Source: Rhizodiscina lignyota
Taxonomy: Eukaryota > Ascomycota > Dothideomycetes > Aulographales > Rhizodiscinaceae
DNA length: 64,000 nt
Assembly: GCA_010015805.1 (NCBI GenBank)
Contig: ML978126.1
Coordinates: 868,001-932,000 of the forward strand
Direction of reading: 5' to 3'
Shown: positions 10,996 to 22,600 of the stretch, piece by piece
Layout: each line of letters begins with the position of its first letter
How positions within the stretch are numbered: the first letter of the stretch is position 1
The notes under the pieces: model-generated
Told to the model about the DNA's origin: nothing
Seen by the model: the letters and a program-made list of their open reading frames with translations, nothing else
The model's database searches: none
Made by a program: the position numbers and the translations under genes

Positions 10996-13022
10996 TCACA
11001 GTTTACTGCCGCTCGCCAAGGCCTTGATAACCTCACTTGCAGCTCTCTGTCCCGAAGTGACAGCACCTTCTAAATAACCCTTCCACTCGTACGCAAGTTC
11101 GCCTCCTCCAAAATGCAGGTCTCCAAAAGGCTCCCTGAGCGCCGAGCCGTACTGGTTGAGCAACCCAGGCCCCATCGCCGAAGTTGGTGCCCCGCCGATG
11201 AAGTCCTCTTTCGTCCACTCCACGCAATTGACCTCTAGTACGTCTCTTGCCTTGGAGGCCAGCTGAGGTCCAACAAGAGTTGCAAGATGCTCAATAATCG
11301 CTTCCTCGCGAGCAAGCTCACTCAACGCATGCCATTCCGAGGCGCGACGACCGGCGATGAAAAGCGCCAGGCTGTACTGCCTCGTCGCCTCGTCGCTGGT
11401 TTCCCAGCTAAAGCAGATGGGTCCGAGCATCGAGGTGAATTTCCCGACTAGACCAGCGTGCCTCCACCATGGAGATGCGTAAGTGAGAACCATTTTTGCA
11501 TATATACCAGGCTTCGTGCGCGAGACAAGTGCTTTCTTTGCGCGAGGAAGGGGCGGAGAGAAGCGAATGTTGGCGTAAGTATTCGTAGGGATCGCGAGTA
11601 CTACCTTTTTCGCAATGAAAGTTTGTCCCGTTACGGTGGTGACGGTGGATTTTTGTCCGTATTGTGTGATGGATCCAACAGGACTATGGATGATGACACT
11701 CCCTGGTTCCATCGCAGCAGCAAGCGCAACAGCAATCGACGATGTTCCTGGAATAAAAATTTCATCAGAATACTGACACGAGGGAAGCAGTCACTCCCGC
11801 AGTACTCACCTTTCTTGAGCTTTAACGACTGGGCGCCATACTCTCCCTCCGTGACACAGCTAACCCAGCCACCACAGGACTTGATGTAGTCAAAGAAATA
11901 GTGGGCGCCGGTTTCATGTGGCTCTCGTCCGACGATTGCAGAAGTCAAGTGGCTGCACTGTGCTCGAATAGCAGCGTCGTCATATAGGCCCTTCTCTATC
12001 ATCCAATCCGCCACAGACACATCCTCATTCTGTGGGAAATCGTCCCACTTGCGGATATCGCGCTGCTCAGCGGCTTCTGCGATCGTTGCGTAGAGCTGTT
12101 GCACTTTTGCGGCCACGTCATCCGCTGAGGCCTGAATGGTCGTTAGCTGTGGAACGCTTCATTTTCCTATGGCAGCGGAAAAGTTGATGGTTACCTGGTC
12201 CTGGTGGCTGTCTGAACTCCTGACGGCCTGGCCATCAATGCATTGAAAGACCTCATCGCCGTCAGTATATTGCTCTGCAGTCTCCAAACCGAATTTCTCT
12301 GTCAGGGCATAGACGGCTGGCTGTGTCCATTTGTTTATCCACGTCGCTCCCATGTCTATAACTCCTGGCCCACTCTTTAGAGGTTGTGACCGACTTCGCC
12401 CGCCAATTCGATGCCTGGCTTCCAGTAGGACAGTTTTGATCCCTGCTTGCTGCAGTTCATAAGCTGCTGCGAGACCTGAGAAACCCCCACCAACCACAAT
12501 TGCATCCACTTCGACGGATGGGACAGGGCGAGCCACTGCTGAAGCACCTCCTGGCGGAAGATGCCCGTCTGCTTCTGTCCACGGCCTGGAAAGCCCACCA
12601 ACACTGGCTACAGCTTCAACCTCAATCTTGGCTGCTGGAAACGCTAGTTTGGCAACGGGAATGAGCGTAGTCAGAGGTCTATATGTGACACCATACTCCT
12701 CGGTGAGAAGTGCAATGACAGGTTTGACCAGATCTGCACCCGCGTCCAAGGTCCAGTCAACAGCATAGAAGCGAAGCTGTACGATATCACGTGGAGATGT
12801 ACCTGCAGCGCGAAGGACATCGACCACGTTTGCAATTGCTTGCTTCACCTGCCCGCCAAAGGTGTCGGGGAAGCTGCCGTCTTTGAATTGACCAAGTTGA
12901 CCTGATGTGAGGACTAAACGACCAGCACCGTTTATCGATACACCGTGGGAGTACCATCCTGGATCTGAAATTGATGTGCCATTGACGAACGAGGTATATG
13001 GATGGACGTCTCGAGGTGCCAT
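10996..13022 (-). CDS. RidA-flavin amine oxidase fusion protein
   Basis: Exons 13022-12195, 12131-11810 and 11747-10996 (introns 63 and 62 nt) give 633 aa. Residues ~1-143 are a RidA/YjgF/UK114 domain: VLTSGQLGQF, AIANVVDVLRAAG, then YRPLTTLIPV and IEVEAVA, which keep the Arg (R115) that binds substrate carboxylate in RidA enzymes. Residues ~172-633 are a monoamine-oxidase-type domain: the Rossmann motif VVGGGFSGLAAAYEL, LLEARHRIGGRS, DMGATWIN, the flavin lysine in GIYAKMVLTYASPWWR, and C-terminal WKGYLEGA. The Cys that binds FAD covalently in animal MAO is absent (GGAPTSAM), so FAD is probably non-covalent. RidA hydrolyses imines or enamines, the products of amine oxidation, so the fusion is chemically coherent. 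It is transcribed divergently from the adjacent regulator. Confidence 0.94.
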
Positions 13023-13447
13023 GACTAGAAATGTCTAAGTCTGGTTTGGGATGATGAAGATGGGAGAAGTAGTAGAGTTAGGACTCTCGCCCTCGTTCGA
13101 AGTGGAGAATCTATTATAGTTACAGCACTTCATTGTTTCTCGTCACGGATTCTACAAGTTTACGATCGGTGAAGACGTTCTCCGAGACGGAGAGACAGAA
13201 GGCTGCTCCAATTGATCTCGTACCCCTGCATAATCTAAGTGCAGCAGGGCGCGGCAATTGCCCTTATCTTGCCGCCAGATCTAGCCGCGCATGGCATCCT
13301 TTCTCCTCTTCTCTACGGAGGCGTACGGATTACCCCAGTCTGTGCTCGTGACATTTCTACTCCGCATCACATCTTCGCCTGGAGCGGGCGTTGTGGGGAT
13401 GCAACACTTCTCGCCTTACATTATTTGATGCCATCAGACGTGGGAAC
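13023..13447. promoter_or_regulatory. Divergent promoter between the RidA-amine oxidase and the Zn2Cys6 regulator
   Basis: This 425-base region must contain both promoters. Seen: a perfect inverted repeat at 13179-13193, TCTCCG-AGA-CGGAGA, i.e. a CCG-N3-CGG pair of the kind bound by dimeric Zn2Cys6 proteins; and TTATCT at 13264-13269, which is AGATAA (HGATAA, a GATA-factor site) on the other strand. Self- and target-regulation by the neighbouring regulator is an inference. Confidence 0.5.
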
Positions 13448-15183
13448 ATGGCTAATGCAGCTCCTTTGGATCTGATGCTGGCGAACCGGTTTCCAAGACG
13501 ACACTCCCAGCTCGCGTACGATCTTGTCGATGGCCATGAGGAGTCACATCAGGGTCGACATCGCAGTTCTCGCGCCCTGCGACCCAATTACCCACGTGTA
13601 AGAACAGGATGTCTAACCTGCCGCATTCGCAAGAAGAAGTGCGACGAGATCAAGCCGCGGTGTGCAGGTTGTCGCCGGAACCAAGTTTACTGCGAATGGC
13701 CGTGTGCTACGAACGTCAAGCCCTCGAAAATGGATTCCCAAGAGTATCTCCCTGACTCTGAGGACCTGCATCTTCGATCTTCTTCACCAGTAATTTCACA
13801 CACCGCCGGAGTGACAGGATTGAGAATTTCTTGGGATTTACCACTACGTGAAGATCTGCCCCCGCTCTGCAAAGGCGAAGTAGGAAATTTCTGGTCTCTG
13901 TTCAACCCACGTGTTGGGACCTGGACTGGCTCAGACCGACCCTGCTCGCTGACACCAGCATCTCTTCTGCTATTCAGCCACTACCTGAGCGAGACTGGGG
14001 TCTTACTGGCTATGGTACCATTTCACAAAAATCCCTTTATTACGCACATTGTCCCAATGGCCTGCACGGACGACTTGTTAATGCACAGCGTGCTGGCATT
14101 AAGTGGAGCACACCTAGCGTTCAAACAAGATCTGGATGCGTCCATTCAGAGTGCTACTTTGCGCCACTATTCAGAAGTCATTCGGGGTCTGCGAACTGAG
14201 GTTGGCAGTCTTCACATGAAAGATGCTCGAGGCACTCTAAGACTGCTGCTCATTTCCATCATGGTGTGCCACTACGAGGTCAATGTTCTGATTCGACATC
14301 TTCAATGCTCAAGCTAATCAGCGCACAGGTCCTATCAGGAGACATGACTGGAACTACCTTTAAACACTTGCGTGCAAGCCGGGAACTTATTCTTCAGCTC
14401 CTTTCGCAGCCTGATGGACTTACGGCCGGCTTTCTCGCATTTGAAACTGATGCACTTGGTCTCTGCCTCGAGCTTTATGCTTACATAGTGATTATGAACT
14501 CACTCTCACCCTACGGCAGTGTGGCCACTCGGACCATGCCGTATGATACATTCGTCCTGTCGCTGGGGACGTTAAGCTCATATTCGACCTTTGGCACGAT
14601 GTTTGGTGGAATACACGGGCTCTTTGAGCTTATTCCACAAGTTGCGTTGTTAGCCTCTCAGAGGCTGGTGGAAGAAGAATCAGGAATGACCAAGCCAGAT
14701 CCAGAGACGGTTGCAATGCATGATTCTCTCGAAGCTCGTATTCGAAATTGGGATCTCTCCCCAGATCCATCAGAGGATACTACGGAGTGGGAAGAGCGAA
14801 GCACTGCGGGCGAAGTGCTCCGACATGCGTTATACATCTATCTCTCTACTGCGCTAGCCGGATCACTCATATCCGACCCTGATATCTTATCGTTCATCCA
14901 ATTCCATATCGATGCTATCCTCAACATGGCCGGTTCTCTGGCAGAGTCTCATTACGCATGTACCCTCATGTGGCCACTACTAATCGCTGGCTCATGCATG
15001 GTCAGAGAATCACAGCGTACTGAGCTTGTCACGAGGCTTCGGGCATCTAGATATCGCATGAAGCATGTGTTTTCGGCTTGCGACCTTCTGCAGAAGCTAT
15101 GGGAAAGCCATGATCCGCAAGCGTATGGGCCCTATGGACTCTACATGATGGAGAGACATGACTATTGCATACCAATTATCTAG
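13448..15183 (+). CDS. Zn2Cys6 transcription factor with fungal-specific regulatory domain
   Basis: Exons 13448-14278 and 14329-15183 (50-nt intron, branch GCTAATC, acceptor CACAG) give 561 aa. The DNA-binding cluster is near residues 55-85: CLTCRIRKKKCDEIKPRC then AGCRRNQVYC, spacing C-x2-C-x6-C-x6-C-x2-C-x6-C. The rest is the helical Fungal_trans_2-type domain, with LSGAHLAFKQD before the intron and TTFKHLRASRELI after it. It is nuclear and probably the pathway regulator of the cluster, since it lies between the two amine oxidase genes. Its stop is 58 bases from the stop of the second amine oxidase, so these two genes converge tail to tail. The ATG at 13448 is the first in the frame; an upstream exon cannot be excluded. 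Confidence 0.93.
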
Positions 15184-15241
15184 CAAGAAACCTATTTGTC
15201 TGGACAAAGACTTGGTTGAACTTAGATACACGCAGTTCCTG

Positions 15242-16726
15242 TCAAAGCCTATTCTTTCTCAGGGTCCGAATAACCTCTTGCGCTCCCCTCACTCCAGACC
15301 GAACGGCGCCTTCCATATAACCTTTCCATACCAGCGCAGTCTCGGTCCCCACGAAATGCAGCTTCTCAAAAGGCTCACGAATTACTTTGCCCGCATCGCT
15401 AGTCAACAAGCCTGGCATCATAACCGGCGACGGAGCGCCGAGCGCCCATGGATCCTTGGCCCACTCCTTTTCGATGATATTAATTGGGGCTGGAACCTCT
15501 ACGCCCTTCTCTCTTGCAGTTCTTCCGAAAACAGCATCGAATTGCTCTTCCACCTGTCTTCGGCGCTCAGCGGCAGACCATTTCGACCACTCTCTTCCAC
15601 TGTCGCCAACAATGAAGCAAGTGATGCTATACTGCTTATCAGCCTCGACGCAAGTGTCCCTCGTAAAGGATATCGGTCCCTTCGCGGACGTCATGAGCCC
15701 GCTCAGTCCGGCTTCACGCCACCAAGGCACCCCGAAAACGAAGATTGTCTTCGCGTAGTAGCCCAGCGCTGTATTCTCTGCAAGCGCCTGCTTGGCTACC
15801 GGCAGTGGCGGCTCAAAGATTACGGAAGGCAAATTGGACGTTGGAATAGAAAGAATGACTCTCTGTGCATGAAAGACCGGTCCAGAACCTTCCGTCTCGA
15901 CCTTACAGCCCTGGGATGCTTCTTGCGAAACCCGGGAGACGGCTGTTGAGAGTCGAAGGGAGCCATGGGGTAGCAGAGCTGCCAGCCGCACTGAGAATTG
16001 CTGGTTACCTGCTCACGTCATTAAGCAGGGTCTCGGGGTAAATAGACGAATAGGATGTGAGAAGCTCCTACCTTGGCGATTTCTTAAATATTGACCACCA
16101 TGCTTCAGATCTGACGACATGTTCTCCAGTCCTGTCCCACTTTGGATGTAATTCAACATGAACAAGACACTGACTTCATCCGCCTCGACTCCAAGGAGTG
16201 CAGCACTCAACGAACTCGCTGCTTGCGCCGCAACATCACCTCCGGCGTCCGCGGCGAACTTGCTGAAAGTGACCGAGTCTAACGACGCAGCGTTTGGACT
16301 CAAGTGTGGCTTTTCCAGGTGTCCTTCAGCGACTCGGTGATTTATACAATCAAAGAGGGCTCCCAATGCCTCCAAATCTTCTGGTGTCGATGGTTCTCGA
16401 GAACCATAAGGGTGTGTCACGACCTCTCCGCCCGGTCCCTGTGACAGGCTGAGACCTGAAGCTCTTTGCTTGACTAGATCGAACCCGAATTCGCGAGCTA
16501 ACTTGTACATCTCGCTTTGGTTGCTGTCGTTGATCCAGGCGGCACCCACATCGACTTTTCCGCCTCTGCCGGATGAGTCGAGGCTCAAGGTCTTGCCGCC
16601 AACTCTGTCTCTTGCTTCAAGTACGAGAACAGATAACCCTGCTCGATAGATGTCGACAGCTGCGCGTAGACCAGAGAGTCCGGCGCCGACGACGATAACA
16701 TCAACTGATGCGGAATTTGTCGCCAT
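15242..16726 (-). CDS. Flavin-containing amine oxidase (MAO-N-like)
   Basis: Exons 16726-16072 and 16008-15242 (63-nt intron) give 473 aa, close to fungal MAO-N (~495). It should oxidise a primary amine with O2 to an imine plus H2O2. Seen: VIVVGAGLSGLRAAVDI (residues ~10-26), LEARDRVGGKT, DVGAAWIND, the flavin lysine in GYYAKTIFVF-GVPWWR, and C-terminal FVGTETALVWKGYMEGAVRS. As in MAO-N there is no FAD-linking Cys (LGAPSPVMMPG). The final residues RKNRL are not a strong peroxisomal PTS1. It is clearly a paralogue of the amine oxidase half of the fusion (shared PWWR, GPI-F, SEW/REW blocks) but diverged. It shares a divergent promoter with the permease. Confidence 0.94.
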
Positions 16727-17609
16727 TGTGGTTTGTTAAACAACGATGGCTACTACCAAGGAGAATCAGGCCATCCGTAAACTTCAACCGCTACTGAGAA
16801 CCTCCGTCAAAGGCGCCATATATCTTGAATGGTCCATCCGCCATCAGTTCAAGGTCGAGCAAAGGCAACCGCGGTCGTGCTGCAATCGATTTTGGGTTTT
16901 GATCCGAGTTCAGACTTCAGCCCCACAGCGAGGTGGGTCTGGGCGGAATTTATCTAACCGCGCCAAGCATCTGAAATCTAACCGCGCTGTGCATTAGCGC
17001 CCGCCACAAAGTCTGGGGCCCCGCGCTCCTTCACAAAACTCTGCACGGTTGCACAGACAACAGTGTTACGCCCGAAGTGTTCTTGCCTCCTCGATCGCTA
17101 GTTTTGTGAGGCACAGTATCTTGACCATGCTGTTTATCTACCCGCTCGATGCGTTAGTCCTAGGGCGAAGCGCTTCAGTCGGCATGAGGCCTTCGATGTG
17201 CCCTGATATGCGTAATAGCATGCGGGCCGGTAGAGTTTGGCTTCTGTTCTTCAATTTAATTCGATGTTTCATGCTCAGACTTGAGTCCAGATGTTAGGAA
17301 ATCTACTTCGGAATTGTAGCTCATGTGATTTTCCTTTATCTCATCCATTGCCCAAATTTATGACACTGCATCCTTTGCTCCGATGTAGGTTTTGGATTTG
17401 ACGATCCACGATGAACTTGCCGCGGCCAGCCAGGTCACCACCTTCTCTTCTCGCGGCTCCAAACCCCCTAAGAACTCTTCTAATCGGCTAATATGAAGCC
17501 TTAACCCCCCCTCGACTCGATTATTGATTAGCTGCTCTTCCACCTGCCAGTGCTTTATTGTCTCTTCTTCTCCTTGTGCAATTTCACATTTCACAAATAA
17601 CAAGAAGCA
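16727..17609. promoter_or_regulatory. Divergent promoter between amine oxidase 2 and the permease
   Basis: An 883-base intergenic region serving both genes. Three AGATAA motifs on the minus strand (TTATCT at 16950-16955, 17134-17139 and 17336-17341) match the HGATAA consensus of the nitrogen regulator AreA/NIT2. A 12-base direct repeat, ATCTAACCGCGC, occurs at 16952-16963 and 16976-16987; its first copy overlaps a GATA motif. No gene is seen inside. Confidence 0.5.
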
Positions 17610-19492
17610 ATGTTCCCCGTTCAAACGAATACCTCCGGTTCTGGGAGTAGGTTACGGATTTTCTTATCCTCCACGCAATCATTTCAACTGAAACCTGAAC
17701 CGTCAGACTTTCCCGAGAAAGCAGAGATCCCCTCACCAGTAACCCGGAGCATCGAAGAGGATAACAATGTTGAGCTCGGACTAGAAATTCCTGCAAATGG
17801 CCAAGGACAAATGAAGAAAGATCTGGGGGCTCTGACGCTTCTAGCCATTTGCTTCAACATCTGCAACAGTTGGCCGGGCCTCGCCGGCAGCGTTCAAATC
17901 GCTCTACTCCAAGGTGGTCCAGCAACACTTCTCTACGGCATGATCATCAGTGCCAGTCTTTACATCTCTATCGCTTTGACTATGGCGGAGCTCGCGAGTG
18001 TGTACCCGACTGCTGGAGGTCAATATCACTTCGTATCCATCCTTACGCCGAAATCTCTGAATCGTGGTTTATCCTACATCTGCGGTCTACTCACAAATTT
18101 TTCCTGGATTGCCATCGGAGCCTCCGTCCTGATGATCCCAAGCATGCAAATCACTGCTCTCGTGTCTCTTTACCGCCCGACATATGTCGTTAAGGCTTGG
18201 CACGAATTCTTAATCTACGAAGGATTTGGCCTCGTGATTCTCTTGTATAACCTTTTCGCAGTGAAGAAGCTCCCAAGAACTCACGACGTTGGATGTAAGT
18301 CATCTCTTCTCATACGACTCGCAAAAGATGGGACAGCGTACTAACAACTTGTGAATTCGACTTCAGTCGTATTGACCCTCACGCTGTTTGTCGCTACAAC
18401 CCTGACATTTGTCATTCGCTCCTCTCCCAAGGCAAACAACGACTTCGTTTGGGCGACCTTCACAAACTTCACCGGCTGGCCAGACGGTGTCTGCTTCCTC
18501 ACATCTCTTCTAACTACTTGCTTTATCTTCGCCGGCTTGGATGCATCGTTGCACATGGCGGAAGAAGCCCCGAATCCACGAGTGTCGGTTCCAAGAGCCA
18601 GTGTCACCGCGATTGGAATTGGTTTTGTAACAGCCTTTGCATATGGCATTGTACTGCTGTATAGCATCCCAGATTTCGAGTCGATTGTTGCGATCGAAGG
18701 GTGAGTCTCACCGTGTGTCGCGACGTTCCATGGACTAGCTGATCGGATCCCTTAGCTATTTGCCCCTCGAAATATCCCGCCAGGGAATGCGCTCCGACCT
18801 TGCAGCTGCTATCACCCAGGCGGCTGGTGTCGTCATGACATTCTTTGTGATGAACGCAGTGCTTGAGACTGCCTCTCGGATCACCTGGGCGCTAGCTCGC
18901 GACAATGCATTGATATTCCCCGGCACATTCAGCAGTATTCATAGCACTCTGGGCGTTCCTATTTGGTCGATAATACTAGACTGGGCAATCCTGTCTCTGC
19001 TGGGATTAGTCTTTCTTGCATCGACAACAGGTGAGTTGGCAAAACTGCCAAAGATGCACCGAAGCTTTCTGACTTCCACTGACAACTTGTTAAAATAGCG
19101 TTCAATGCTCTTCTCGGATCTTGCGTGGTGTTGCAGCAGCTCTCATTCCTTATGCCCACAGTTCTCCTCATGTACCAGAGAAGATCGGAAGTCTTCTTAC
19201 CACGGAACAGGGCTTTCCGTCTACCCAATTGGTTTGGATGGATTGTCAATGCTTGGGTCGTCGTTATGTCCGCGCTTCTTGTCATTTTCTTCTTGCTGCC
19301 GCCTTTTCTGCCCGTCACTGGGAGTAACATGAGTCGGTATCCCTCCTACAGCTTGAGGTGGACTTTCAACTGACAGAAGAGACAGATTACAACGTCGTCA
19401 TCTTGGGAATCGCTGCCATTCTGGGGATTGTGAACTGGTTCGCCCACGCTAAGAACCACTATCAAGGTCCGAGAATATTCTACCACGACTGA
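17610..19492 (+). CDS. APC-superfamily amino acid/GABA/choline-type permease
   Basis: Five exons, 17610-18294, 18367-18700, 18756-19030, 19099-19323 and 19377-19492, with introns of 53-72 nt; all phases join to give 544 aa. It is a plasma-membrane proton symporter of the fungal amino acid/choline/GABA permease family. Seen: a hydrophilic ~75-residue N-terminus, then NICNSWPGLAGSVQIALLQG (helix 1), SLYISIALTMAELASVYPTA-GGQYHFV (helix 2 and the conserved GGQYHW-like motif), SRITWALARDNALIF in the middle, and ~12 helices overall. The tail PRIFYHD is short. The donor of intron 4 is GTAACA at 19324; an alternative donor 13 bases downstream breaks the frame. Its place beside the amine oxidases suggests it imports their amine substrate or a nitrogenous precursor. 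Confidence 0.94.
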
Positions 19493-19682
19493 CGATAGTG
19501 CTCTTTGCACAAGTTGAGCCTCATCTGTAATGAGTGGGCTTATATTAATGGGTGCTAGTATGGAAGCCGGTAAGACTCGAGGCCCATGAACCAATTGTGT
19601 GAGCTGGATCAGTTGCAGGTCAAATATGATCAATATCAGAGCAAAATGTTCGTCAGAGCGTTGTCCTTCTCTTTCGCAATCT

Positions 19683-22600
19683 TTATGTCCGCTCCTCCAC
19701 GCGATCTCTAGCCATGCGCACGTCCTCTTTCGATATCGTGTCCGGCGCACTACGGAATAGTGCGCGACGTATGATGTCAGTAAAGTCTAGACCGAGATTA
19801 ATATCAGGACGAGAATGTCTCCTTTCTCTATGCATTCTATACGAACATACCTTTGTTCCTAGCATGACCAGCAAAGCCGCGCTCAACCTTACCAAGCTTC
19901 TGGGAAAAATCTATTTGACGAAGTTCTTCCCACATAATTTCATCAAGTTCTTGACCACACCTAAAAAGTCCTAGCTGTGAGTTGCACCACAGGTCCGGAA
20001 GAATGGATGACACCTCAGACCACCATTCGTCCCAAAACTCGTCCAGTGTGCCATCGAAAGCGCTGCGGCGCTGAGAGTATGCCATCATTATGAGCTGAAG
20101 TTGCTCAAGGTAATAACGATCTTCTTCTTGAATCTCAGCAACTTCTCCTTCCGTCGGACAAAGCAGAATTCCACGTTGGTCATTGAGGTCGCAACATGAA
20201 TGTTTCATGCCTAAACGCTCAAACATTTCAATGCGGCAAGCTTCTTCAAAAAAGACTTCCATCTCCGGGCCGTCATACCCACACTGTTTGCACCAACGAG
20301 TGAGGATTGCTCTTCTAAAGCTCCATCCTACTAGAAAATACCCAGGATCTGTACTTTTCAGGACCTTGTGAATTGGAAGACACCCGCTCGAGGAGCAAAA
20401 ACAGCTGCACCCATCACGTTGAAGTTTTCCGGTGGCTGAAGCAGCAGTGGCCAATGTAGCACCATAATATTCTTCTTCCTTGTTCCACATAGATGCCCAC
20501 GCTTTTCCCATGTAGAATAGAGCTGATGGAGCATAAGGCCTCGGAAAGGAGGCGGATGCGCCAATTTGCACAAGGCAAGATATTAAACGCCAGTCCCCAA
20601 ACTGCACGGATCCCAATAGAGAACATTCGCGAAGCAGCACCGTGCGGCCATCCGGTAACGGTATATCCACAGCTGACGGGGAGAACCCAACGCTCGAAAG
20701 TGCCCGCGCCATCGCCACAGAGTCTTTAGCAAGATGAAAGACCGTAGCTTGGGGCCCAGGGAAGAGGGCAGGAGGTACAGGAATACTTCTGTCCATCAGA
20801 GCCTCGTATACTGGGAGAGCCCAGATGTCGAGAATTGGCTCAGTATGGAGCCCTAAATTATCTTGATCTGCTTGCGTGAGGTTGTCTGCAGCCAGGTCCC
20901 GAAGTCGATGCCGCCGATTAGCAATAGCTGCTGCGAAGCAAGATGCGAATTGGTCTCCTATACTGTCGAAAAAGCTTGGATGAAAGCGAGAGAACATCGC
21001 GCAATCATGTTCAAGGAGAATCGTGAAAGAGTCTATATCTCTAGTTGTGTGGGCAAGACTGAGAGCAGAAAAGCCATTCGCGCCTGCTTCAATAAGAAGT
21101 TTCGTGCCTTCTGGCCAACCGAGCGCACAACACAGAGGAGTCGAGAAGCTATGAGCTAGTTCTGTTTGACCGGCATCCCAACCTTCGGAGAGCAGTCTCT
21201 TTACGTCGGACTTCGAGTTCCGGACGCACGCATTCTGAAGATAGCTCAGATTCCAACCTGAATGTGTCAGAAACGTTCGTCATGCTACATAACACAACTT
21301 ACATTCAAGAATCTCGAGAAAGGACCTTAACATTGAGCAATGATGCCCGACTCGGTCTAAATGGGTATCTCTAGATACTTCCATAACTATGCATTCGTTT
21401 TCGATTAGAGCTGACTCTATCCAGTGAGCATTACTCGGGTCGACCACCAAAGTCATACGACGGTAGTAAATCGCAAAATCAAGGGCTGTCCCGGGCCATC
21501 CAAATATAAACGGGGTGACAGCGTTCATGTCGACACCAGCATGGAGAAGCAATTTCACTGTATGCTGAAAACTACTGAGCATATCGGCGTTAGTATCAGC
21601 CTTACAAAACCAAGCGACTTTTACGAGTTCCTATGTCCAATTAGAGGGGGGCTTTTTGGCAAAATCAGTCACAATTCAACCACTCACATGAAGCAGAGTG
21701 CTTCCATTTTCATCTTTGCCTGTAGCGGATGCCATCCCTGTTTCAAAACATCTCACGAGGTCTTGAGCTAGATTGTTGAAGCGTTGCTTAAGCTCTCGTT
21801 TCTTTTCACTAGATGGTTCAATGAAGAATGGTTTATAAAATTCCCGGAAAATGGCAAATGCTGGTGAAGTTTCTCTGGAGACTGTGGCATAGTAGTTTAT
21901 TGGTCGTGCTAAGGAGAAGCCTCCTGCGCCAGAAGTGGCACCAAATGTCATTTCTAGCGTGCGGGAGAGGATTGGCAACAGGCACAGACGGATCCCATAT
22001 TCCCATGTGTGCATTGATGCTGTGCGGAATGGACAAGATGTATCGTGTTTCCATTTCCGAATAGTGGAGGACCAAAATGGCCATTTTGCCCAGTATTTTG
22101 ATTGCGTATGAGGAATACAGTTGCAAAATCGACTCCGTAATCCTAATTTTCGTCGGCCGGAGTTGGGGCTTGCTTCTGCGCACTGCTCCCATTGCTCTGC
22201 AAGGTAAGAGGGCTTTGAAAGCAGATGTAATCTTAGTCTTACGATCTCAGCTTGCATATCGGACGCAGCAAGAAGAAGCGCCGAATTACCCTGCTCCGAC
22301 AGCGTTGCTACGTTGTCAATCTTGGTAGCTATCGAAGATTGACCGGCTTCGAAAGTGGCGATCGAACTTCGCTCAAACTTCTGAAGGCTATCCACAAGCT
22401 TGATGTTTCCGTCTGTGATATGATCGTGGAGCTGATTAACTTCTTGCTTAGTGTCTGCGATCAGGGAATGGGTTCCGTCGAGCTTTGTCTCCAGCCGTGC
22501 ACTGTGCTGTTGAACACGGTCGTTGAATCCATCCCTCGTTGATGTGATTTCTGCCGTTATCCTAGTTAAGCCGGCTTCGGTCGAATTGCCAACGGATGAT

